From NCBI GenBank assembly GCA_963921825.1, contig OY997594.1, positions 60,373,675-60,437,674 of the forward strand: DNA of 64,000 nucleotides, written 5' to 3'. The notes beneath the pieces were generated by a model. That model was not told the DNA's origin. It saw only the letters and a program-made list of their open reading frames with translations, and searched no databases. The DNA comes from Erodium maritimum (taxonomy: Eukaryota; Streptophyta; Magnoliopsida; Geraniales; Geraniaceae). Every line of letters starts with the position of its first letter. Within the stretch, counting starts at the first letter, position 1. Shown here in pieces: positions 11,544 to 24,166 of this stretch. Position numbers and translations under genes: made by a program.

Positions 11544-12810
11544 ATATAGGTGAAAAATAGTGTGTCGAATAGACGCGAAAAACGTTCCTAAGGTTTTGAA
11601 AACCGTCGTCTCCATTTAATTTTCATTTTATCCCTCCCAGACCACCTCCATGGATTCCGTTCAACACAAACCGATGAGCCCAAGCATCATACTCACAACC
11701 CAGACGCCCATCGATCCCTTGCCCGTTATCATCCTCCCCATAGCCGAACATCCTTTGGAATCGAACTACTCAAGCCCCACTTTGATGCCTGCATATCAGA
11801 AAGATCATACTGCGGTGATCGGTACCGAGCCGACTGACATGCACGAACCCCCTATGTGTCGATCACGATCACTATCTCCGGTTGCAGATGGAGTCTTGGT
11901 GGGGACAGATCATGTCGCTTTCTCGGATTGTAGGGAAAAGGGACCTCGACCGGTGATCATAAGGGGTTTGGGAGGTCGGTTCATGCAAGGGAACATGATG
12001 GGCTATCACTGGGGCCTATTGTGACGTACTACAGCAATTGGACCTCGTCCTCGCCCTCGAATGGGGGGAGGAGACCAGGGAACACCACTGGGAGTAGTGT
12101 CCGGGTTCGGGATCTACCTGGAGGACAAGTCTTTCCTGTTTTATTTGCAGGTGAACAGGGAGAACTGGTCCAAATGCAAGGAACACAGAAGGAACCTCAG
12201 GACCAATCTGGAGGAATGGGCCATATTTGGTCAAAGGAGATGAAGTCGAAGGGTAAAGGACTTCTGCGTCTACACCACGCTGAAGTGGGTCATGCAACTT
12301 TGCGTCCCTGCGGGGAGTCGCAGATCTGTTCCACCATGCATCCGATAAGGGATGAGGAGGAAGTTCAATAGCCATATGTGGAGGTGTCACAACCTCCTTC
12401 AGAGCAATGAGAGGACTCGGCGGGGGTGGGAAAGCTCCAACTGGGCCTATACCCACAGACCCGGGACTGCCGGTGCCGGGAAGTCTCGAGAAAACCGCAA
12501 TCAGAGCACCCTTTCAGGCTTGCTTTACCTTCTTCTTACTTTAGTTTGGGTTGGTTAGTTCTTTTTGATTTTTGAACTATTTATTTTTTGTTTCGTACTT
12601 TTGGAATGCTGGTAAGGGGATGTCTTGAGTTAGTATCTGCGATCCAAAGTAGTATTTTTCTACGCGTCCATGAGCGCCGAGTTGGCTACGGGCAACCAGG
12701 ACATATATCTGGAACCCAAGGCTTTTACGCCTTACTTTATATGATTTACATTTTGCATTGATGCACTTCCCCAGTTTTCTCGTTTAAAAAAAACATATAT
12801 GTGAAAAACA
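11544..12810 (+). mobile_element. Short poly(A) retroposon, possibly a deleted LINE derivative
   Basis: A 1.2-kb segment is bounded by ATATAGGTGAAAAATA (11544–11559) and ATATATGTGAAAAACA (12795–12810), 14 of 16 identical, as in an aged target duplication. The 3' end shows TCGTTTAAAAAAAAC (poly A at about 12786–12793). Inside, an open frame from ATG 11650 to 12024 codes for 124 residues, rich in Pro/Thr/Ile at the start. Frames continue to about 12560 after stops. The protein is not recognised; it could be a degraded ORF1-type protein. Confidence is limited by the imperfect duplication. Confidence 0.5.
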
Positions 12811-14109
12811 TATTTTTTTGACAAAGTAGTGGTGAGAATATTCACATACCGTTGATTAATTTTCCATCGTATAAATACTTCCTTTAGCTCCTTGATTGGT
12901 TATATCAAATCGTAGACCTTCTCTTGCCAACCAATGGGCTATAGAGAGCATTTTGTTAGGACCAGCGCATTACAGTGTAACCGAATTACAATTGAACTAT
13001 ATATAATTAGTAGAGTTGAATAGGGGTGTAACCGGACTTGATACCCTGTCTGAAGGCCATCTAATTACGTTGTCTGAATGATCCGGATCCAAAATATTCT
13101 ATGTTCAGAATATGTCTGGATCATCTATAAAATTTCGGATTTTTGGGCTTTCGACCAGTTCTGAATTTTATCCGAACCTTGATGTGCTCACTTTTTGAGA
13201 CCAAAATGTCCATTTCAACCCATTTCCTATGTTAAAAATAAAAAAATAAAAAACAAGAAAAAACACTAACAAATTTTTTAACCATTCGGGTGAAAACCCA
13301 TTACGCATGTATCATTGAGTGATCTCAATGATCCATGCTTAATTTTAAAAAACACACACCGTAAATCTACTTTATACAAATAATAATCAAATATTTTACG
13401 ACCACCAAGACAATATTATAAGAAGTTACAATAGGGTAAATTTCTAAACTAAATTCAAGATTATAAAAGTCATATTAAATTTAAATATTTTATTTCAAAT
13501 AATAATAATTTTTTGGTATCATGGATTTAAATATGAATAAATATTAAATACTACCGGACCTGATATTACCCGTTATTCGTCGATCTAGAATCCTAGATCC
13601 ATATCCGAGTCTGGATCATATGTGTATTCGGATTTCGAAACAGATTTTTTCCAAATTCATTCAGATCGGTTACTTTCTGGATCGGATCGGTCGGATTCAC
13701 CTTGATTTTGTATTTTTTGGCACACCCATATGACTGATTAGGTTCGGTATCACAAGATATCAAGTTTACTTAGGCGACTGAATTGGTTTGATTGCGTAAG
13801 ACAACTTAGGTGGCTAGTTCAATTGGGTCTCGTAAGATAACTTAGGGGATTTATTTAGTTCGGTCGCACAAGTGAAATTAGGCGACTGATTCAGTTTAGT
13901 TGCGACAAAAAGATTTAAAATAATATATTTTTTTATAAATACTGCACCCAAACGTGCACTACCTGTGTTTATACAATTTTAACAGCCTATTTCGTCGCAC
14001 AAATCATTCGATAGTACTTGTATTAAAAGTACTCAAGGAATAATCAATATCTCATGTAAAATGTAACTAAGTGAATGTTAAATGTCTCACAATTTAGTCT
14101 AAGTGAAAT
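12811..14109. other. AT-rich gene-free stretch
   Basis: No open frame above background. Bases about 13027–13727 start with GGGGTGT and end with ACACCC and are rich in GATCCGGAT-like words. That could be a small hAT-like non-autonomous element, but no 8-bp target duplication is visible, so it is left unassigned. Confidence 0.35.
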
Positions 14110-14520
14110 GACCTACTACCATGCCTTAGACGGGGTTTTGAAACGCCATGCCTCGATAACGATCCTGCATTGTGGCCCTGTATAGGCATCATGAAATGTA
14201 TCGGTAACCTGCACGATGATTGCCTTAAACTCTTTCATCCGGCTCTAGGTCTTAGCGAGGGTTTTCTTCACTTGTACCAACTCCTTAGAGGCTTGCGAGG
14301 ATGAGCTCGAGCTACTCGCGAGACCTGTTTCCCTTGGTGTTAAAACTCTTACCTTCTTTCTGAGTTCTAATTGGAATCGTCCCTTCTAGTAGCTTTCCTC
14401 CTAACGGATCACATCCAGCTCTTCAACTTTAGGTAGTATGTACGAGGATAAGTTTTCGTCTTCTTCGACTTCATATGAGGACGTAAGTTGTCCAACTTTT
14501 CTACGAGCTTAACTTTAAAA
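14110..14520 (-). pseudogene. Decayed minus-strand coding fragment, unrecognised
   Basis: Read on the minus strand from about 14500 to 14130, one frame gives a protein-like stretch with acidic and serine-rich composition (SSYEVEEDENLSSYI, then GLASSSSSSQASKEL, then MKEFKAIIVQVTDTF). It is interrupted by stops (TAG three times in about 130 codons) and has no start or end. The base composition (higher GC than its flanks) supports former coding sequence. I do not recognise the family; a retroelement gag remnant is possible. Confidence 0.35.
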
Positions 14521-14954
14521 TTTTGCTAAGAAAGGATATAAATTGAAAATGTAGAAAGAAGATGCAATTTTAAACAAAAAATAAAAAAAAACATGTGAAA
14601 ATGTTAATATTTCTTATTGGTTGTCGACCCAACGCCTAGTAAACAAGAACGATTTAACGTGGAAGTGATTTGTCAGTTGTATTTGGATGATATATTAAGA
14701 AGGACATGAAACTAATTTATTTCAAAAACTAAATTCCAAATTAAAATAAGAAAGTGTATAAAAAGAGGAAGTTGAATCCATTTGGTTGATTACTATATAG
14801 TAAGAGTAAAAGTTGAGTAAGTTACCCTTTGAGGGTCCAAAAATGAGAACGTTTTGAAATAATGAAAGACGTGTATGCTATCACATAACCCGATTTATCC
14901 GGTTGAGCTTTGTAATAATGAGATCAAACTTATTTATTACGAGCTAGAAAAATG

Positions 14955-15410
14955 TTTTTTTATAAGCTAAAATTTTTATTAAGAAAATGTTCTACAAGAA
15001 AGTAAATCAAAGCCAGAAAACGATCCACAAAAAGGACCATTTCCCCAGACCAAAACAGTTACAAAGAGCAACAAAAAACACCCAATAAGGAAAGTAAACG
15101 AAAACAATCATCTACTTCCTACTCGAGTTCAAACAGAGAAACTGGTTAGACACCGGAACCGAAATAGGAGCTCCTACTATAGTCGGATCAGGGTAACTCT
15201 CGTCCTCACTAACCTCGACGTTTTCATCCTGCGGGACTCCACATTTGAGGGCCAAAGAAGCAAGGTCGATTGTCTTTTTCTAACTTTCTTGCTAAAACTC
15301 CAAGTACCCGAGCTATCTTGTTTAACAATATCAATAGTGAAGCTTCCCAAATTGTCTCCTTTACCAGCAGATGTTGTAATAACCACTCCCGGTCAACGCT
15401 AGTCAAACCT
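14955..15410 (-). mobile_element. 3' fragment of a LINE-type retroposon, minus strand
   Basis: The plus strand shows seven or eight T at about 14955–14961, followed by TATAAGCTAAAATTTTTATTAAG. On the minus strand this is the LINE-like tail CTTAATAAAAATTTTAGCTTATA plus poly(A). Upstream on the minus strand is a 69-codon open piece (15177–15386) not recognised as a domain. The 5' boundary near 15410 is only estimated and no target duplication was confirmed. Confidence 0.5.
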
Positions 15411-17103
15411 ACGAAAAACAGGACAATTTAAAATGTTAAGACATACACTTAACTTAACCTAAATTGACCCCGAGGGTCATACCGGACTTAAGATGACCCC
15501 GATATCGACCAAAGTGAGTTCCGGGGGACTCAGGGCAACTTTCTGATCAATTTGGGAAATGTTGACTTTTCGCGGGAAAAGTCAACCGAGCGAAGTTTTG
15601 GTCCATTCGAGGACCGTTTTGCATCCAAAACGCTTAGCCGTCGTCGCAGCGGTCTTAGTTGAGCCGTTTCCTTGTAGCCCGTCAAGTTTCGTAATTTTTG
15701 GGAAAAAGTGCCCGTTCGGGGCCCGAAACGTCCGATTTTCGCGAATCTGATTGCTTGATATTTTCCAAAAGCTGTGGGACGCGCCTTGCCACTTGTCAAA
15801 CAAGTGGTGGTGTTAGTTTTGGGGGGAAAACTAAAGATAGTTTTGGGGGGAAAACTAAAGATGAGGGGGATAAGGAGGTTCGGCCAACACATTTAGAAAG
15901 AGAAAAAAAAGGAAAAAGAAGAGAGAAGTTAGAAAGAGAAGGAGGAGGAGAAGAAGAGAGCTTGGAGTAGGGTTTGGTCACTATTCACGTCATCCATCCA
16001 TTGGATCGTCTAAAGGTTAGGAGGAATTGACTTCCCATCGTCTTCCTCTTTGGTAAGAACCAAACCGATCGTTGATTTTATAATTTTCACATGTTAGGGT
16101 TTGGTTAAAAATGATTAGTTAGGGTTGTTTTGAGGTTGGGGGTTTGTTAGAGACGTTTTGGAGGCGTTTGGAGGTGAAGGAGGACGTTTTCCGGCGACCG
16201 GGAGCTCGGGAGGAGCTCTGGCCACCTTAGGGGGGTGGCCGGCCACCATGTGAGGTGGCTGGCCGGAGCTAGGGCCGGCCACCACCATGGTGGGCCGGGC
16301 CCATTTAAGCCCTAGGGCCCACGGCCAAGTTTGGCCGGGTGGGGCCCACGTGCTCGGGTGCTCGGGTTTAGTGTTCGGGAGGTTTAAAACGTTCCCTGGA
16401 CCATTTATCCATAACCGAATCGAAAATTGGAATTAAATTGGAAAAGTTATATTTAACGGGTTTTAGAAACTTGAAACGGTAATTAATTGACTCGGAAGTC
16501 GGAATTCGATTCTGTCAAGTACATTGGGACCCTTGAATTATTCTGAGACCGTAGATACGAAAACGGGAACTTTTGGAGCCCCGGAAGGGCATTTCCAAAA
16601 CCCGGGCAGATTCGCCATGTCGGGCGAATCGGGCCTTTACGAGTCCTTTATCGACAATGTCGAGTAATTGGGAAGCTTGGGAGTGATCAACATTGTCGGG
16701 GTTACGTTTGGGCGTTAAGTTTATTGAATTGCAGTTTATTCCTGCGAGTTTAAAGTGCATTAAAAATTTTGTTCTTTTAGATCGTACCGCGGACCGAGGC
16801 AAGGGAAAGCTGGGTGAATGACTGAGGTCACACCGGAGCTCTTTGGTTGGCTTTTGGAGAACTTATACGAGGTAGGGAAAAGTAGCCGGATCTCGGCCCT
16901 GACTAGGGAAAGTTAACAGTAGAATTGCATGTGACACCGGGGTGTCGTGGGTTGAGTAGGTTTATTTAAATATTAGAGAAGCATGATACAGGAATGTAGC
17001 GTTTATGAGAAAATCATGTGACACTTAGTAGTGTCGTAGGAACAGAGAACTTAGCAATATTAGAATTACTGGAGGCATATGACCATGCCCGGAGGTTGAC
17101 TGT

Positions 17104-17440
17104 TTAATTTACGTCTTGGGTGGCCATGAGAGCCCGTGTTTTATTGTTGGTGTCTTGGGTGGCCATGAGAGCCCGTGTTTTATTGTTTGTGTCTTGGGTG
17201 GCCATGAGAGCCCGTGTTTTATTGTTGGTGTCTTGGGTGGCCATGAGAGCCCGTGTTTTACTGTTGGGATGTCTTGGGAGGCCATGAGTGCCCGTGGGGT
17301 TGTTGAGCCCGTGAGTTACTGTTGGTGTGTCTTGGGAGGCCATGAGGGTCTGTGGGGTTGTTGAACCCGAGCTTTTACCGTTGGAGTCTTGAGTGGCCAT
17401 GAGTGCATGTGGAGTGTTGAACTGGTCTTGTTACTGTTTG
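17104..17440. repeat. Minisatellite in LTR, units built on TGGCCATGAGAGCCCGTG
   Basis: About seven units of 39–60 bp follow one another, each with GTCTTGGGTGGCCATGAG or a close variant followed by a (T/G)TTGTTGGTG-type end. The first four units are nearly identical. Open frames across the array on both strands (GGHESPCFIV-type periods) are by-products of the period and are not called as genes. Related units occur inverted at 28400–28990. Confidence 0.85.
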
Positions 17441-17459
17441 TTGAACCTTGCTTGTGATT

Positions 17460-17690
17460 GTGATTGCGGATCCCGGTAGGTTACGAGCATTCTTTGGCTG
17501 GCCTTACCAAGTTCGAGTCCCGGTAGGTTACGAGCATTCTTTGGCTGGCCTTACCAAGTTCGGGTCTCGGTAGGTTACGAGCATTCTTTGGCTGGCCTGA
17601 TCCGTGTTCGAGTCTTGACAGGTTGTGAGTATTCTTTAGCTAGCCTGATCCGTGTTCGTGTCTTTGGAGGAGGTCGTAAGTGGTTGTGTT
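17460..17690. repeat. Tandem repeat, ~59-bp unit with GGTAGGTTACGAGCATTC
   Basis: Three to four units carry CGGTAGGTTACGAGCATTC then TTTGGCTGGCCT, ending in AAGTTCG or GTGTTCG. The last unit is diverged. They lie inside the long LTR, between the previous minisatellite and the conserved hairpin block. Confidence 0.8.
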
Positions 17691-18069
17691 GGGTCTACAT
17701 TACGGGTTTGAGGTAGAGTATGTTGAGGAAGGTAACGGGTTGTGGGTCAGTTGAGTTACTTGAGTTTGGGGATTGTTTTCTCGGTTTTTGGGTCGGTTGG
17801 GGCGTTACCGGCTTTGTCAGCTAATTATGCCGTAGTTAGTCTGTTATCCGTGGTGGTGAGTGAACGCTCACCCCTAGCTGCTTTTCCTACAGGTACTTGT
17901 CGCAGGTCGGACTAGGTGAGCTTCTGAAGCTTGAAGAGCTAGGGGCGGGAGTCCGGGTTACTTTTTAGTCTAGCGACGGATACCTCGCATTTTGTCCGCT
18001 TGTGGGACGTTTTATTTTGAGTTGTAATTATTATTTTGTTGAACTAAACTGGTATTTTAAAGTGATTTA

Positions 18070-18400
18070 ATAGGTCGTGAGTGCCTGTGGGGTTGTTGAG
18101 CCCGTGAGTTACTGTTGGTGATTTTGAGTGGCCGTGAGTGCCCGTGGGGTTGTTGAACCCGTGAGTTACTGTTGGTGGTTTTGAGAGGCCATGAGTGCCC
18201 GTGGGGTTGTTGAACCCGTGAGTTACTGTCGATGGTTTTGAGAGGCCGTGAGTTCCCGTAGGGTTGTTGAGCCCGTGAGTTACTGTTGGTGTATCTTGGG
18301 AGGCCGTGAGTGCCTGTGGGGTTGTTGAGTTCGTGTTTTACGGTTGGTGTCTCGTGTGGCCATGAGTGCCTGTGGAGTGTTGATCATGTGTTGTTGCTGT
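18070..18400. repeat. Minisatellite, ~58-bp unit with GTGAGTGCCCGTGGGGTTG
   Basis: About five units with GTGCCCGTGGGGTTGTTGA followed by CCCGTGAGTTACTGT. This array is a second cluster of the 17104–17440 type, placed after an internal duplication. Bases 17690–18080 resemble 18890–19290, both including the hairpin block and the CTAGCGACGGATACC motif, so the LTR has grown by segmental duplication. Confidence 0.8.
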
Positions 18401-18555
18401 TTGTTGAACTTGCTTGTGATTGTGATTGTGGTTACCTGAGGTTGGGGGCCCGCTTCATGAAACGGGGGTCCACGAGCACACGCGTCTGCATGTTCAGACG
18501 GGGTAGGGGGCCCGCCCGACAACAAAGGGGTCCTGGCCGCGCGTGTGTGGTTTGG

Positions 18556-18752
18556 GGTTGTGATTGCGATAGGTCGACAACCTGATCCGACTTTGTGTAG
18601 ATGAATTGCGATAGGTCGACAGCCTGATCCGACTTTGTGTCGATGAATTGCGATAGGTCGACAGCCTGATCCGACTTTGTGTCGATATATTGCGATAGGT
18701 CGACAGCCTGATCCGACTTTATGTCGAGGAATTGCGATAGGTCGACCGCATG
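18556..18752. repeat. Tandem repeat, ~44-bp unit GCGATAGGTCGACAGCCTGA
   Basis: Five units of 44 bp share GATTGCGATAGGTCGAC, then a CCTGATCCGACTTTGTGTCGA part. The last unit is shorter. It is a local expansion inside the long LTR and corresponds to the 60-bp array at 28074–28253 of the inverted copy, which carries the same GGTCGAC core. Confidence 0.85.
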
Positions 18753-19357
18753 ACCTAATTGAGATTGGTAAAGGGCGTGAGGGAGGTTACCAAGCAGCTG
18801 GTATGCGATCCTTTGTGATCTTGTTTGGTGTGCGATCCTTTGTGATCTTGGGTTTGCGTGGTGGTCTTTTGAGTCCTTGGAAGAGGTCGTGATCGTTGTG
18901 TTGGGTCTACATTATGAGTCCGAGTGTTGAGTCTGTTGAGGAAGTAACAGGTTGTGTGTCAATTAAGTTACTTGAGTTTGGGGATGGTATTCCCGGTGTT
19001 GGGTCTAGTTTTGGTGTTACCGGCATTGTCTGCTAAGTATGCCGTAGTCAGTCTGTTATCCGTGGTGGTGAGCGAACGCTCACCCCTAGCTGCTTTTCCT
19101 ACAGGTACTGATCACAGGACGGACTAGGTGAGCTCTCGAAGCTTGAGGAGCTAGGAGCGGAGTCCGGGTTTTATCTTTTGAGTCTAGCGACGGATACCAT
19201 ACTTTTGTCCACTTGTTGGGACGAGTTTTCAGTTGTAAACATTATTTTGTTGAACAAACAGTGATCTTAAAGTGATTCAATGTAAAAGGTTTCAAAATGT
19301 TTTATTGTTTTAAAAGTTCACGTCCTGAGTTCGGTTTACTGAAATTGGGGCGTGACA

Positions 19358-21085
19358 CGGATATTGTTAGTTTTCGCAAAAAAAAAGTCAAGCGTAGTTG
19401 GGAAGTGCAAGGAAAGGTCAAGCCTAGTTAAGATCGCCAAAACTAACCTCAAGGAGGGCTAGGACCCATGGTTTTCTCTTTGAAATTGCTATTAATTATA
19501 TTACCTAAAGCCTATATTTCAATTTCTAATGAAGCCATAACACAGAGACATTGATGAAATTTAAAAAATATACAGTAAATTGACTTCCTGATGACCTCGA
19601 TATTAATTTATATGGAGTATAATTGTGAATCCAAGACTACACGATTCATTGCGAGACAGTACAGTGTACTCGAAGCAAGGGTATCCGACCGATCGAATTA
19701 GCTGTTCGCAGAAACTCCGGTTCGTCGATTGGTGGCGGTGACGGCGGAGTATTGCAACAACGTCGTCTTCAACTGCAACGGAAGGTGAGAAGACCCTTCT
19801 CCATCTCCAAGAATGCATAGCGCGAAGGATCGGGACAATCACAAAGCAATTACACATGATAATAATTTATAGTTTTAAAATTGTCAAGGGCAATTCTGGA
19901 ATTTATAAAAATATGTAGGTCACCGGGTATGCAAGTGGTAATTAAGGTGATAGCGGGTGAGTTTGTGAGACTAAAGGTCATTAGCGGGTAAGTAATTGGA
20001 GTTCCCCATGTATTTAATATAAATGTTACTTATTTGTACTGATGCAAGGATAAGCATTTCTAATGATAATTCTACAATAAAAGACGTGGTCAAACCCAAA
20101 CCCAAAATAGCACCGACACCGCCTCAGACACAATCAACATACGACTACATGTAGCTCACCCAACAATGGGGAGCTTCTTTGTGTCGGATACCAGTAAAAC
20201 TGGACGACAAAATGATGCATAAAGCCAGTGGATGTCCCCAAACAATTTTGTATCCATGACTTTTGGCCATCAAACACGTTCAGTCTCATACTAGATTGTC
20301 CCAAAGAAAGTGGCGGATCCAAAATATAATTTAGAGCATGTCATCGATCATTACTAAATTTGATGCAAAATAAATGGAAACTACATTCACATGCAGACTA
20401 CGTGTAACCCACGTGCAAATTACGTGCAAGAAATATGTTAAAATAACCATAAATTTTTTGATATGATATCAGATTTAGGTCCATAAGACATCAAATCGAA
20501 AGAAACTGAAAGATCTACGATTTTATATAAACTTTTGGATAAAAGTATGTCATGGCATGACTTATACCCCTCTAAATATGCCTCTTCTCAAAGACGGTTC
20601 TTTTAGTACTTTGACAAAAGTGTATATATATATATATAAGGCTATCTACTAGAAACTAAAGAAATACTATAATTTAGAAACTAAAAACATCTGTAGATCA
20701 CTACACATCTAATGGCTCTTATTATTTAACCACTTAATAGATTTAGTAAATTAATTAATAAAATGAAGCACAGAAATGGAAACAGAAAAATCTCTCTCTT
20801 CTGCATGCAATCCTAGGGCCCACAAACCCATGAAATATCAAACTGTTAATGAGCATCTTAGAATTCACCTGCAATTGGAAGTTATAGCAATTCAACTTCC
20901 ATAGCATCGTGGTTATATATGGCAACACTCTAGTATATACTCATGATTCAAATGTAAATTACCAGATGCAAGGTATGATAATTTAATATTCAATACAACC
21001 TAAATACTATGGCCTACAAATTGTAATAATTAAAAGATTTTGCATCAAGCAAATAACTGTCATTAATAATTCTAATAAAAATTCG
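19358..21085. other. AT-rich gene-free stretch
   Basis: Only short non-ATG frames are present. A TA microsatellite lies near 20623–20637 and a poly(A) run near 19377. I see no domain, splice pattern or repeat boundary. Confidence 0.4.
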
Positions 21086-21335
21086 TAATTAATAAATTTG
21101 TGTTCTAAAATATCAATTTTAAGGTAGATCACTCTTAGCATGGTATGTAGAAGCAAAAACTATGAAACTATTTTGTACACCGGTTTTCTACATATAATTT
21201 CAAGAAATCGCTTATTTAAAACTTGAAATAGTTCCACCAAAAACATGAAACTCTTTTGTACACATGTGCTCTACATACCATGCTAAGAGTGATCTACCTT
21301 AAAATTGATATTTTAGAACACATATTTATTAATTA
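21086..21335. mobile_element. Fold-back / MITE-like element with ~66-bp inverted arms
   Basis: The left arm (21086–21151) begins TAATTAATAAATTTGTGTTC and contains GGTAGATCACTCTTAGCATG. The right arm (about 21270–21335) is its reverse complement with one mismatch seen in the outer 60 bases (AATATG versus AATTTG). The loop of about 118 bases carries a direct repeat of the arm-proximal ATGAAACT(A/C)TTTTGTACAC word. No coding sequence. The flanks do not show a clear target duplication beyond A/T bases. Confidence 0.75.
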
Positions 21336-21803
21336 TCTAGTGTCTATCCTACTATTTCATGTAACCAAAATACAAAACAATGGATTACATGTGCTGCAGA
21401 TTGAAACATAATTCTAACTTGAATTGAAACATCTTTTTTTTTTATATTGAAACAAGTAATTATTGAAAAGTTTCACAATTCTTGTATGTTATGATGTATA
21501 GCAAAACACTTTCATTTGAAATTGTTTCATTACAAACAAAATGAACAATATGTGGATAAAGACTGAAAACATAATGCTAAATTGAATTGAAACATTTTTT
21601 TATTCTATATTGAAACAAGTAATTATTGAATGTATCATCTTGAAACAATTAATCGTCAAAACTGAAACACTTTAATAACAGGCTTGATAGTTAAATTGTA
21701 AATGTTATAATAACCATTTGGGGCAAAGACCGGGAAAAATGGTAAAAGATTGATGCATTACTCTATGAGTGAAAATTGGTACATGCATAAATATAGCAGA
21801 AAA
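21336..21803. other. AT-rich gene-free stretch
   Basis: Contains repeated words such as GAAACA, TTTTTT and TATATTGAAACAAGTAATTATTGAA (near 21450 and 21608, about 155 bp apart), indicating a diverged local duplication. No gene seen. Confidence 0.4.
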
Positions 21804-24166
21804 CTATTTGTATACGTTATGTGGCGTAACTAATGAAACATTACTGTACATAGACCGGAACTTTTGAAAATCAATTTTGTTCAATTTCAAGACCAATACG
21901 TTATTGATATGATTGAGAACTATTGGTATTTTTGTTGCTTCTGCTCCTCCATCCTTTAATGTTCCTTTGGCTGCATTTAGACCCAACATACAGACATTCA
22001 CATTGCTCATAGCCTCCTTCATTCATCAATTATGAAAAAAATTGTTGCAGTACCTCAGTTCTCAGGATGAATGGCTTTAGACTAGTGACTTTAGGCTGCT
22101 GCAGGTGCATTGTGCTTCTTCCATCTCCTCACAATAATTCTGTGCTGATCCTTGCTGCCAATATCAACAACCACAAAACTTAAAACAACAATGATTTGAT
22201 CGACTAATGTAGGAGGTTGCTCAGTAATAGTTTCAGAATTTGAGCTCTACAACTGATTCCTCCCACTGATCAAATCATTTCTCAAGAAACTTCGCATTTC
22301 TTGATTCCACAATCCTGGTGCTATGAGATGGACAGTAAAATCTATATCCCTTGGATCGTTCCGCATATCCAACAAAATAACCGCTAAGGGTTCTAGGATC
22401 CAATTTCTTTTCTTGTGGGCTGTATATCCTCACTTCAGACGTGCATCCCCATACGCGTACATGGTACAAACTCGGTTTCCAACCCTTGAATAATTCAAAA
22501 GGTGTCTTTGAAACAGACTTGGTTGGAACACGGTTTAATATGTACACATCCGTCTTAAGTGCGTCAGTCCACAATAATAATGGGAGATTCATACTCCTCA
22601 CCATCTCCACCAAGGTCCAGTTTCTTCTTTCAGCTACACCTTTCTCACTAGGAGATTCTGTATTGGTGTATTGAGCAATTATTCCATGCTCTTGAATAAA
22701 CTTAGCGAACGGACCCGATGCTTGACCACCTTCGTTGTATCTACTGTAGTACTCTTCTCCTTTGTCATTCCTGACAATCTTGATTTTCTTCTCATATTGA
22801 TTTTCAACTTCTACTCTGAAAATCTTAAATACGTCTAATGCTTCACTTTTGTGGTGAAGAATATAAACATATGTATACCATGAGAAGTCATCAATAAATG
22901 AGATGAAGTATTTCAGACCAATATTCATATCCATGTCAAGACATCAAATATCTATATGGATGATTTCAAGTAATTTGGAACTTATGTGTGCACCCTTTTT
23001 GGATATCTTGGTTTGCTATCCCTTTATGCAATCCACACAAACCTCGAAATCAGAAAGGTCTAGAGTACTAAGTACTCCATCTTTTACTAATCTCTTGATT
23101 CCATCCATCGAGATATGTCTCAATCTCTGATGCCACAACATTGAAGATTCCTCATTTTCAACGCATCATTTTGTGCCAGTTTCCATCTGCATAACCGATT
23201 TAGTGGTGTTACTTTGAACATTCATCATAAATAAACTATTGCACAAAATGCCATTTCCCATAACATCAAATTTATTGAATAACTTTTGATGTATCACGGA
23301 AATAAAAGGCATAGTCAAAAGGCAATAGTCTAGATATAGATATCAAATTCCTGGGAAATCTAGGTACATGGAATGTATCATGCAAAGTTAACAAATAACC
23401 ACTAGATAATAGTTATTTGGCACATTTCAACATATTTAACACTGAGCGCACTTTGTTTCCTAAATAAATGCATTGCTCATTTCCTGCATCTATGTTGAAA
23501 CATGGATTGAAGAACCATATTCAGTCCACCATGCGTTAACAAGAACATCAACCACATTGGACTCGTCCTTATGATGTCATTTTGCCTTCTTCTGGGTTGT
23601 AAGCATTACAGTCTCACCTTGCTTCATTATCAACCGGCTTTCCTCTTGAACACACATAGTCATGAGTTCATTCATCGACCATTTATCCTTATGTGTGTTG
23701 TAAGATATTTCGAAAGGACCGAATTGATGAGGAAGAGTGTTCAAAATGCAATGCACCAAGAAGGTGACAGACATCTCGACTTCCAATGTTTTTAATTTTT
23801 CCGCAATATCCCTAATTTCTCATGATGTGCTCGTGCAGACCATGGAGACATGTGAGCTTAACAGAGGAAAACTGTCCGATGAGGGTACTAGCTAAGGATT
23901 TATTCGAAGTCTGGAATTGCTCATCAATTTCTACGAGAAGCGATCGAGCATTTCCATACTTCTCCACCAATCTCCTTATGCATACAAAATGTATCTATCA
24001 ACGTACAACTTGCCTGTGGGCTAAAGCCATACGCAAACAAAACATTGCATATACACATAAGTACCCTCTCTTTCCAGATGGAGTAGTTTTCCCCATTCAG
24101 CATGGGAACCTCTACTTTGAGGTCATTAATATTCAAAGAGTTTGATGCTACAAACATTACATGCAT
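21804..24166 (-). pseudogene. Copia gag and integrase remnant
   Basis: Gag part: VPMLNGENYSIWKERV near 24110, then a UBN2-like region (VHCILNTLPHQFGPFEISYN near 23720) with frame breaks between. A protease-like WWTEY word lies near 23525. GAG-pre-integrase (LWHQRLRHISMDGIKRL near 23110) leads to a long open integrase piece, 22275–22934. That piece has [37 protein letters not shown] and [16 protein letters not shown], i.e. the D, D and E neighbourhood of a retroviral-type integrase core. It then continues in broken frames to about 21804. Several stops and frame changes make it non-functional. Confidence 0.8.

Larger units (their letters stand above)
15430..19357 (+). mobile_element. Very long LTR (solo or truncated), plus-strand copy of the GGGGCGTGACA-ending family
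   Basis: The segment ends with TTTACTGAAATTGGGGCGTGACA at 19357. Its central and 3' parts match, in reverse orientation, the LTR at 27494–30655 (shared blocks around the CCGGATCTCGGCC, CATATGACCATGCCCGGAGG and GTGAGCGAACGCTCACC motifs). A purine-rich leader-like tract (15890–15965) and GC-rich gene-like sequence follow the upstream part. No primer site follows the 3' end, so it is solo or truncated. The 5' limit is uncertain: TGTTAAG at 15434 is a candidate, but flanks TAAAA and CGGAT do not match. It contains four minisatellite arrays listed separately and no supported gene. Confidence 0.6.

Noticed and set aside
13027..13727. hAT-like element with GGGGTGT/ACACCC ends
   Set aside because: Only six bases of terminal match and no 8-bp duplication.
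14940..15425. Target duplication around the LINE tail fragment
   Set aside because: GAGCTAGAAAAATG and ACCTACGAAAAACAG are only loosely alike.
17104..17400. Repetitive GGHESPCFIV-type and MATQDTNNKTRAL-type proteins
   Set aside because: By-products of a minisatellite inside an LTR.
15434..19362. TGTTAAG…CGTGACA as an exact solo LTR
   Set aside because: The five bases on each side (TAAAA and CGGAT) differ, so the left end is not proven; coordinates are given as approximate.
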